This document shows, piece by piece, positions 7,235 to 11,521 of a stretch of DNA of 11,521 bases. The stretch is from Pseudomonadota bacterium (GTDB taxonomy: Bacteria; Pseudomonadota; Alphaproteobacteria; Rhizobiales; Rhizobiaceae), in the NCBI GenBank assembly GCA_023387715.1, contig JAEWHQ010000318.1, positions 1 to 11,521 of the forward strand, given 5' to 3'. The notes under the pieces were generated by a model. It saw nothing but the letters and a program-made list of their open reading frames with translations, searched no databases and had not been told where the DNA came from. Made by a program: the position numbers and the translations under genes. Numbering within the stretch: position 1 is the stretch's first letter; each line of letters starts with the position of its first letter.

Positions 7235-8644
7235 TTACTGAGCAGCCGGCGTGTCCGTTGCTGTAGCAGCATCACGTTTTTGCTGTTCAATACCGCGCCA
7301 TTTACGAACATTTTCATTATGCTCCTTCAATGTCTCGGCAAAAACGTGACCACCTGTACCATCAGCCACAAAGAACACATCCTTGGTTGCCAGCGGATTG
7401 GCAACAGCTTCCAAAGCAGCACGACCCGGATTGGCAATTGGTGTCGGAGGCAAGCCATTGATAACATAGGTGTTATATGGCGTCGGCTTTTCAATGTCAG
7501 ACTTATAAATCGGACGATCTGACGGTTTACCCAAACCTCCGAACAGGCCGTAAATAATGGTCGGATCAGATTGCAAACGCATGCCCTGATTGAGACGGTT
7601 GACAAAAACCGAAGCCACATGCGGGCGCTCAGCTGCAATACCGGTTTCTTTTTCAACGATCGACGCCAGGGTCACAAATTCATTGATATCTTTAACCGGC
7701 AAATTTTTCTGACGGGTCGCCCAGATTTCGTTGACCATCTTCTTCTGCGAAGCCAGCATACGTTCAACCATTTCAGCACGGGTGGTGCCACGGGTGAAGT
7801 ACAGCGTATCAGTGAAGAGCGAACCTTCTGCCGGCATTTCTTTCGGCAAGGCTCCGGTCAGGATTTCATTCTTATCAAGACGATCAAAAATCTGATTGAC
7901 GGTCAAACCTTCCGGAATGGTCAGCGGATACATGATCGACTTACCGCTGATCAGGATGGTCATGATATCGCGCATGGAAGCGCCGACCGGGATCATATAT
8001 TCACCGGCCTTCATATCATTTTCATGGCCGTAAGCACGTACACCATAACGGAAAATACGGGCATCCGTGATGAATTCACGACGTTCCAGACTATCGGAAA
8101 TTTCCGAAATACCGGAGCCGCGCTTGACCAAAAACGCAGTTTCCGTTGCAAGCGGCCCTTGGCCATCAAACTGCAACTTGCCGAAATAAAACAGTGCTGA
8201 TGCAGCCACAATGGTTAAAACCAGCAGTGACAGCATGAAATTTGCAAAAATAACGATCTGGCTGCGTGCCGCACGGGAGCGTTTTTTAGGCGGTTTTGGC
8301 CCTGGCTGCGGGCGCAAAGCATCTGCTGCCGATTTTGGCACAAATGGCTTTACCGGTTCAGCACTAGCATCACTTGCAGCAATCTCTGCTTTAGTTGCAC
8401 TTTGCGCAACCGGCGCAGCAATCTGTTCTGCCTCTGGCTGAACAGGTGCTTCGACAGGCTCTACAGCAATGGCCGGTTCAGCCTGAACGGCTTCCGGCTG
8501 CACTTCAATCTCAGATGCGACGGTTTCTTGATGAGTATCCTGATCTGCAACTTTTATTGCATCATCCGCAACCTTAGCTGCATCCGCAGATGTTTCAACA
8601 ACATCTGTTTCCTGAGATTTCGGATTTTTATCGTCTGAACTCAC
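7235..8644 (-). CDS. mltG: Endolytic murein transglycosylase MltG (YceG family)
   Basis: MltG is an inner-membrane lytic transglycosylase that cuts nascent glycan strands, probably as a terminase for peptidoglycan elongation. The product is 469 aa from GTG 8644, against 340 in E. coli. It has a long cytoplasmic tail (1-118, rich in Ala, Glu, Pro and Val), a basic stretch PKKRSRAARS (119-128), one transmembrane helix (about 130-154) and a complete periplasmic YceG domain. The catalytic motif ASIVEKET (327-334) carries the expected glutamate E331. DPTIIYG, PYNTYVINGLPPTPIANPG and the C-terminal FVADGTGGHVFAETLKEHN are all present. I chose GTG 8644 because GAGG lies 7 nt upstream. The longer TTG start at 8662 would add six residues (MDRGDR) and has no ribosome-binding site. 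In this lineage mltG sits downstream of fabF. The pair share direction, but a 342-bp gap and a terminator-like hairpin separate them. Confidence 0.94.
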   Translation of the reverse strand: MSSDDKNPKSQETDVVETSADAAKVADDAIKVADQDTHQETVASEIEVQPEAVQAEPAIAVEPVEAPVQPEAEQIAAPVAQSATKAEIAASDASAEPVKPFVPKSAADALRPQPGPKPPKKRSRAARSQIVIFANFMLSLLVLTIVAASALFYFGKLQFDGQGPLATETAFLVKRGSGISEISDSLERREFITDARIFRYGVRAYGHENDMKAGEYMIPVGASMRDIMTILISGKSIMYPLTIPEGLTVNQIFDRLDKNEILTGALPKEMPAEGSLFTDTLYFTRGTTRAEMVERMLASQKKMVNEIWATRQKNLPVKDINEFVTLASIVEKETGIAAERPHVASVFVNRLNQGMRLQSDPTIIYGLFGGLGKPSDRPIYKSDIEKPTPYNTYVINGLPPTPIANPGRAALEAVANPLATKDVFFVADGTGGHVFAETLKEHNENVRKWRGIEQQKRDAATATDTPAAQ

Positions 8645-8719
8645 TCGATCACCTCGATCCAAATTTTATGCAGCGTCACTGATAGTTGTTAAAACTTCAG
8701 CGCTCCGTTTTTTATCATT

Positions 8720-8747
8720 TCTATACAGACCGCAAATATTTGCCAAA
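8720..8747 (-). promoter_or_regulatory. Candidate mltG promoter overlapping a 12-bp palindrome
   Basis: Minus-strand TTTGGC (8747-8742), a 16-bp spacer, and TATAGA (8725-8720) resemble a weak sigma-70 promoter about 75 bp above the mltG GTG. The perfect palindrome GCAAATATTTGC (8732-8743) covers the spacer and touches the -35. That would suit an operator, but an AT-rich palindrome of this size can arise by chance. Confidence 0.25.
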
Positions 8748-8922
8748 TCCGTTTTGTGGCAAGATATCCTGATACACTCAATAATGGATATTTTTAGGGC
8801 GAAGCACACAAAAATATTGTTACAGGTTTTAAACAATAAATCAGCCGAACAGATCACCTGTTCTACCGGATAGCGTGCAACAATCCGCCATTTCTTCGGC
8901 GCCATCATCGCCAGATATGCAA

Positions 8923-8953
8923 AGGACGCCAATGTTTTTTGCACTGGCGTCCT
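8923..8953 (-). terminator. Probable terminator of fabF
   Basis: On the minus strand AGGACGCCAGTG and CATTGGCGTCCT form a 12-bp stem closed by a CAAAAAA loop. One pair is a G.U wobble found only in the minus-strand RNA; the plus-strand copy has an A-C mismatch there. It lies 33 bp after the fabF stop. The tail (TTGCATATC) is poor in U, so this may be a weak terminator or a 3'-end stabilising hairpin. Confidence 0.5.
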
Positions 8954-8986
8954 GCTTATCCCCGACTCTTGCTTAAAAGAGCAAGA

Positions 8987-10246
8987 TTACTGGTAACGAC
9001 GCATCACCAGTGATGCGTTCGTTCCACCAAAACCGAACGAATTTGAAAGTACGGTATCGATTTTGCGTTCACGCGGCTTGTGTGGCACCAAATCAATTTT
9101 GGTGTCAACAGACGGTGTGTCCAGATTGATTGTAGCAGGCGCGATATTGTCGCGGATTGCCAGAATCGAGAAGATTGCTTCCGCAGCACCGGCTGCACCG
9201 AGCAAATGACCGATCGATGATTTGGTTGACGACATCGAAATCTTCGATGCAGCTTCACCAACCACACGCTCAACAGCACCCAGCTCCAGCGTATCCGCCA
9301 TGGTGGATGTACCGTGTGCGTTAATATAGTCGATCTGGTCAGGTGTGATGCCTGAACGCTTTAATGCTGCTTCCATGCAGCGCTGCGCACCTTCACCATT
9401 CTCGCTTGGAGCGGTGATGTGATAAGCGTCACCGGACATGCCGTAACCGGTTACTTCCGCGTAAATTTTCGCGCCGCGTGCCAGTGCATGTTCCAGTTCT
9501 TCCAGAACGAGAACACCGGCGCCCTCACCCATCACGAAACCATCACGGTCATCGTCATAAGGACGCGATGCAGCAGTCGGATCATCATTGCGCTTGGTTG
9601 AGAGTGCCTTACAAGCCGCAAAGCCTGCGAGCGAAATACGGCTGACCGGTGATTCAGTACCACCAGCAACCATAACATCCGCATCGCCCAAAGCGATCAT
9701 ACGGGCAGCATCACCAATAGCATGGGTGCCGGTTGCACAAGCTGTGACCACAGAGTGGTTAGGACCGCGCAATTTATGCTTGATGGAAACATGGCCGGAA
9801 GCCAGATTGATCAGGCGGCCAGGAATGAAGAATGGGGAAACACGACGTGCGCCCTTATCGCGCAATGTGTAACCGGCTTCAACAATACCTTCGATACCGC
9901 CGATACCGGAACCGATCAGTACACCAGTTGCCACCTGATCTTCGTCGCTTTCCGGATGCCAGTTGGCATCATCCAGCGCCTGATCAGCCGCAGCCACAGC
10001 GTAAACGATGAAAGGATCAACTTTGCGCTGTTCCTTTGGTTCCATATATAAATCAGGATTGAATGTTCCATTGCTGCCATCACCTACAGGGATACGGCAG
10101 GCAATCTGACAAGCCAGATCGTCAACTTCAAATTCTGTAATACGGCGAGCGCCGCTTTGACCGGAAAGAAGACGCTTCCATGTCTCTTCAACGCCATTTG
10201 CCAGCGGTGACACCAGACCTAAACCGGTGATAACGACACGCCTCAT
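8987..10246 (-). CDS. fabF: Beta-ketoacyl-ACP synthase II (FabF)
   Basis: FabF condenses malonyl-ACP with a growing acyl-ACP in the elongation cycle of type II fatty acid synthesis. From ATG 10246 it is 419 aa (E. coli FabF 413). It begins RRVVITGLGLVSPLA and has the Cys-His-His triad of KAS I/II: C170 in VVTACATGTHAIG, H311 in NAHGTSTMADTLE and H347 in SSIGHLLGAAGA. The conserved lysine is K342 (TKSSIGH). The C-terminal NSFGFGGTNASLVMR is intact. I chose ATG 10246 because AAGGAG sits at 5-nt spacing. The frame can open at GTG 10252, but that codon overlaps the Shine-Dalgarno itself. The gene lies downstream of acpP and fabG, so reductase, carrier and condensing enzyme are contiguous. acpP has a strong terminator and fabF a long leader, implying separate expression control. 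Confidence 0.97.
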   Translation of the reverse strand: MRRVVITGLGLVSPLANGVEETWKRLLSGQSGARRITEFEVDDLACQIACRIPVGDGSNGTFNPDLYMEPKEQRKVDPFIVYAVAAADQALDDANWHPESDEDQVATGVLIGSGIGGIEGIVEAGYTLRDKGARRVSPFFIPGRLINLASGHVSIKHKLRGPNHSVVTACATGTHAIGDAARMIALGDADVMVAGGTESPVSRISLAGFAACKALSTKRNDDPTAASRPYDDDRDGFVMGEGAGVLVLEELEHALARGAKIYAEVTGYGMSGDAYHITAPSENGEGAQRCMEAALKRSGITPDQIDYINAHGTSTMADTLELGAVERVVGEAASKISMSSTKSSIGHLLGAAGAAEAIFSILAIRDNIAPATINLDTPSVDTKIDLVPHKPRERKIDTVLSNSFGFGGTNASLVMRRYQ

Positions 10247-10311
10247 ATTCACTCCTTCGAGTATGACAATCTCAAACTATGTTCCGCTTGCAAACGGGCA
10301 AGATGATTTGT

Positions 10312-10360
10312 CGCCTTGAATGCGCGCCGGGCTAAACCTTTTTTGTAAGGTTTCAAGGCG
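10312..10360 (-). promoter_or_regulatory. Nested stem-loop in the fabF leader
   Basis: On the minus strand CGCCTTGAA (10360-10352) pairs perfectly with TTCAAGGCG (10320-10312). Inside it AAACCTT (10353-10347) pairs with AAGGTTT (10340-10334) around ACAAAA. The two stems share two bases, so the inner one shortens to five pairs when both form. A GC-rich unpaired segment (GCCCGGCGCGC) remains on the 3' side. The element lies 66 nt above the fabF ATG, in the presumed 5' untranslated region. I do not recognise it as a known riboswitch. Confidence 0.45.
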
Positions 10361-10401
10361 CCGGTACGCCTAAAAGTTACATTTAAATTTAGTCTATAAA
10401 A

Positions 10402-10431
10402 AATAAACCGATTAAATAACCGGTTCATCAA
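10402..10431 (-). promoter_or_regulatory. Candidate fabF promoter with repeat in spacer
   Basis: Minus-strand TTGATG (10431-10426), an 18-bp spacer, and TTTATT (10407-10402) match sigma-70 boxes at 4 of 6 each. The spacer is almost wholly the imperfect repeat AACCGGTT-ATTT-AATCGGTT (10425-10406). Its first half is itself a palindrome, and the outer AACCG/CGGTT arms form a dyad. A protein bound here would block the promoter. Confidence 0.3.
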
Positions 10432-10530
10432 GAGCACTTACAGCTTAATTTTAAAAATTGAAAATGCTCTCTCGACTTACTTGCTACACACTGTTTCAAA
10501 ACTGCTTTGCACTTTTTTGACGGTGTGTAT

Positions 10531-10570
10531 GAAAAATACGGAATCGGAGCATTCCGATCCCGTATTTTCA
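10531..10570 (-). terminator. Terminator of acpP
   Basis: On the minus strand AAAATACGG-G-ATCGGA, loop ATGC, and TCCGAT-T-CCGTATTTT form a 16-bp stem running into TTTTTCAT. The single internal position is a G.U pair in minus-strand RNA and an A-C mismatch in plus-strand RNA, fixing the direction. It starts only about 7 bp after the acpP stop. Confidence 0.85.
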
Positions 10571-10574
10571 AATA

Positions 10575-10811
10575 TTAAGCAGAAGCTTTGTCGATGAACT
10601 TAACAGCGTCACCAACGGTAAGGATGGTTTCTGCTGCATCATCAGGGATCTCAACGCTGAATTCTTCTTCAAACGCCATGACCAGTTCTACTGTATCAAG
10701 GCTGTCTGCACCGAGATCATCGATAAAGCTCGCGCCTTCCGTGACCTTGTCGGCATCCACGCCCAGATGTTCAACAACGATTTTCTTGACGCGTTCTGCG
10801 GTATCGCTCAT
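10575..10811 (-). CDS. acpP: Acyl carrier protein
   Basis: AcpP carries growing acyl chains on a 4'-phosphopantetheine arm for fatty acid, lipid A and other lipid synthesis. The product is 78 aa (E. coli mature AcpP 77), strongly acidic, with the canonical [12 protein letters not shown] motif; the prosthetic group attaches at S37. The fold is complete ([17 protein letters not shown] through GDAVKFID). I chose ATG 10811 because GAGG (10819-10822) lies 7 nt upstream and family members start MSD. The open frame extends ten codons further to 10841, but that extension has no support. The gene sits between fabG and fabF as in many proteobacteria. It has a strong terminator of its own and probably its own promoter, consistent with AcpP being needed in large amounts. 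Confidence 0.98.
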   Translation of the reverse strand: MSDTAERVKKIVVEHLGVDADKVTEGASFIDDLGADSLDTVELVMAFEEEFSVEIPDDAAETILTVGDAVKFIDKASA

Positions 10812-10847
10812 GTCGTGACCTCGACCTGTGTTTAGTTGCACCGCATT

Positions 10848-10876
10848 GGTTAGCGGTATGCATGATTGTAATCAAG
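10848..10876 (-). promoter_or_regulatory. Candidate acpP promoter
   Basis: Minus-strand CTTGAT (10876-10871), a 17-bp spacer, and CTAACC (10853-10848) fit the alphaproteobacterial CTTGAC-N17-CTATAT pattern at 5 of 6 and 3 of 6. Transcription would begin near 10841, about 30 nt above the acpP ATG. The -10 match is poor. Confidence 0.3.
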
Positions 10877-10882
10877 TTATAA

Positions 10883-10924
10883 GATGTATGCCAACTGTAG
10901 TCTCTACATGCTTTAGCATACATC
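10883..10924. repeat. 9-bp inverted repeat just upstream of the acpP promoter
   Basis: GATGTATGC (10883-10891) and GCATACATC (10916-10924) are perfect reverse complements 24 bp apart. A second dyad, TGTAG-TCT-CTACA (10896-10908), lies between them. A further GTATGC occurs at 10856-10861 inside the candidate acpP promoter. This could be a regulator site with spaced half-sites or an RNA structure at the end of a fabG transcript. Confidence 0.5.
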
Positions 10925-10952
10925 CTGTGGATATTCCTTACGGAACGAGATT

Positions 10953-10976
10953 AAGACGCTTCAAGCGAGGCGTCTT
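10953..10976 (+). repeat. Hairpin with plus-strand polarity in the fabG-acpP gap
   Basis: AAGACGCTTC, loop AAGC, and GAGGCGTCTT form a 10-bp stem with one U.G pair in plus-strand RNA, followed by GTTTCTTGG. In minus-strand RNA the same position is an A-C mismatch and the downstream bases (AATCTCG) contain no U-tract. It therefore looks more like a weak terminator for plus-strand transcription than for fabG, although no gene on that strand is visible. Confidence 0.4.
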
Positions 10977-11014
10977 GTTTCTTGGGCGCGGCATTTACCA
11001 TGCTTCTTGAGCAA

Positions 11015-11045
11015 GGCAAAGCAGATTTTGCCCAATCATCTGCTT
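11015..11045 (-). repeat. Two mutually exclusive hairpins after fabG
   Basis: AAGCAGAT (11019-11026) pairs with ATCTGCTT (11038-11045) across an 11-nt loop. Alternatively GGCAAA (11015-11020) pairs with TTTGCC (11027-11032) across a 6-nt loop. The two share bases and cannot both form. Neither has a good U-tract on the minus strand. A 9-bp direct repeat TGCTTCTTG also flanks the segment (11001-11009 and 11041-11049). Confidence 0.4.
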
Positions 11046-11053
11046 CTTGGCCT

Positions 11054-11083
11054 CCTTTTATGGCTTTTTAGGCACATAAAAGG
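11054..11083 (-). repeat. 9-bp inverted repeat directly after the fabG stop
   Basis: CCTTTTATG (11054-11062) and CATAAAAGG (11075-11083) are perfect reverse complements starting one base beyond the fabG stop codon. No U-tract follows on the minus strand, so it is not a standard terminator. The downstream arm overlaps a perfect Shine-Dalgarno, AAGGAGG (11057-11051), that precedes no recognised gene. Confidence 0.6.
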
Positions 11084-11084
11084 T

Positions 11085-11521
11085 TTAAATCATTGCCATT
11101 CCGCCATTAACATGGACAGTCTGGCCGGTAACATAAGCTGCTTCATCGCTTGCTAAATAAACAACAGCAGCAGCAATTTCAGCGCCTGTTCCCATGCGTT
11201 TCATCGGAATTGAGCTCATGATCGCGTCTTTTTGCTTCTCATTGAGCTTATCGGTCATAGCCGATTCGATGAATCCGGGAGCAATGCAGTTGACCGTTAC
11301 ATTACGGCTGGCAATTTCTTGTGCAAGTGATTTCGAAAAACCGATCAGACCGGCTTTCGATGCACAATAGTTTGCCTGACCCGGATTGCCGGTCACGCCA
11401 ACGATCGAAGAAATATTGATAATACGGCCATGACGGCGGCGCATCATCGGATGGGTAATTTCGCGGGTCAGGTTGAATACGGATGTCAGATTGACATTCA
11501 AAACCGCATCCCAGTCTTCAT
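11085..11521 (-). CDS. fabG: 3-oxoacyl-ACP reductase FabG (5'-truncated by window edge)
   Basis: FabG reduces 3-oxoacyl-ACP to 3-hydroxyacyl-ACP with NADPH, the first reduction of fatty acid elongation. Only the C-terminal 145 or so residues are present. The frame stays open through the window edge, reading EDWDAVLNVNLTSVFNLTR, so an apparent start near 11501 is an artefact of the open frame. Visible short-chain dehydrogenase features are the catalytic asparagine in NVNLTS, the serine motif GRIINISSIVG, the Y-x-x-x-K active site in NYCASKAGLIG, NCIAPGFIESAMT, and the C-terminal YVTGQTVHVNGGMAMI characteristic of FabG. The missing part should hold the N-terminal NADPH-binding TGxxxGIG. Adjacency to acpP and fabF supports FabG over other reductases of this large family. 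Confidence 0.95.
   Translation of the reverse strand, partial: EDWDAVLNVNLTSVFNLTREITHPMMRRRHGRIINISSIVGVTGNPGQANYCASKAGLIGFSKSLAQEIASRNVTVNCIAPGFIESAMTDKLNEKQKDAIMSSIPMKRMGTGAEIAAAVVYLASDEAAYVTGQTVHVNGGMAMI

Larger units (their letters stand above)
8645..8986. other. 342-bp fabF-mltG intergenic region without a convincing gene
   Basis: This gap contains, in minus-strand order, a 7-bp hairpin directly at the fabF stop (TCTTGCT/AGCAAGA, 8967-8986), the probable fabF terminator (8923-8953), a 6-bp dyad GAACAG-N5-CTGTTC (8847-8863), an AT-rich dyad TATTGTT/AACAATA (8815-8838), and a 12-bp palindrome within a possible mltG promoter (8720-8747). A 92-codon open frame (8666-8944, minus) starts at a GTG inside the terminator stem, lacks a Shine-Dalgarno and resembles no family I know, so I do not call it. 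Confidence 0.7.
10247..10574. other. 328-bp acpP-fabF intergenic region: terminator, promoter and structured leader
   Basis: No coding sequence is credible here. In minus-strand order the gap contains the acpP terminator, an AT-rich stretch, a candidate fabF promoter with a repeated AACCG(A/G)TT element in its spacer, and a leader of roughly 150 nt with a nested stem-loop before the fabF Shine-Dalgarno. Each part is listed separately. Confidence 0.7.

Noticed and set aside
7571..8200. 209-codon plus-strand open frame
   Set aside because: It is antisense to the conserved YceG domain of mltG, with no ribosome-binding site and a His/Asp/Phe/Arg-rich composition typical of a complement-strand shadow.
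8847..8863. GAACAG-N5-CTGTTC dyad as a LexA/SOS box
   Set aside because: The alphaproteobacterial LexA site is a direct repeat GTTC-N7-GTTC and the Gram-positive type is GAAC-N4-GTTC. Here the spacing is N9 inverted, in a position downstream of fabF and far from mltG.
8666..8944. 92-codon minus-strand open frame in the fabF-mltG gap
   Set aside because: It starts at GTG inside the probable fabF terminator stem, has no Shine-Dalgarno, no recognisable family features and odd composition (Cys/Ile-rich). Probably chance.
10812..10841. N-terminal extension of acpP ([10 protein letters not shown])
   Set aside because: It overlaps the Shine-Dalgarno and leader of the well-supported ATG 10811. Acyl carrier proteins of this family begin MSD.
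1..11521. Novel multi-gene system, mobile element, CRISPR, prophage or tRNA
   Set aside because: Every credible gene belongs to a conserved housekeeping family in a known syntenic order. I saw no transposase, integrase, spaced direct-repeat array, tRNA cloverleaf or terminal repeats.

Overview
The window is a compact, conserved housekeeping stretch of an alphaproteobacterial chromosome. The gene order (end of lptG)-lptD-surA-pdxA-rsmA, convergent with fabG-acpP-fabF-mltG-yicC-gmk, is the one I know from Brucella and related Hyphomicrobiales (Rhizobiales). Protein details also fit that group: a CxxC in the LptD N-domain, a short SurA with one degenerate parvulin domain, and an MltG with a long acidic cytoplasmic tail. 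By eye G+C is near or a little under half, lower than Brucella itself, so a lower-GC relative is likely. I cannot name the genus.

Left arm (1-5499, + strand): the last codons of what is probably lptG overlap the GTG start of lptD (TAGTG). lptD encodes the outer-membrane LPS translocon. A 167-bp gap with a plausible promoter precedes surA, a periplasmic chaperone for outer-membrane proteins such as LptD. pdxA (vitamin B6 synthesis) follows after a striking perfect hairpin, and rsmA (16S rRNA dimethyltransferase) overlaps pdxA by one base (TGATG). A symmetrical bidirectional terminator at 5507-5539 separates the two convergent arms.

Right arm (5550-11521, - strand, transcribed from high to low coordinates): fabG (5'-truncated by the window edge), acpP and fabF form the fatty-acid elongation core: reductase, carrier and condensing enzyme. 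mltG (endolytic murein transglycosylase) follows, then the tight pair yicC-gmk (endoribonuclease-like protein and guanylate kinase). Terminator-like hairpins follow acpP, fabF and mltG. Three of these stems contain a G.U pair that is intact only in the minus-strand transcript, which agrees with the gene direction. The gaps around acpP and upstream of fabF are unusually rich in inverted repeats.

I found no mobile element, phage gene, CRISPR array, tRNA, rRNA, toxin-antitoxin or defence system. Nothing here looks like a new multi-gene system. The points worth a second look are small: start-site corrections, a perfect hairpin at surA-pdxA, a structured fabG-acpP spacer with an orphan Shine-Dalgarno, a structured fabF leader, and unusual architecture in SurA, LptD and MltG. 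Motif and repeat positions were read by hand. Promoter calls are weak by nature, because alphaproteobacterial promoters match consensus poorly.
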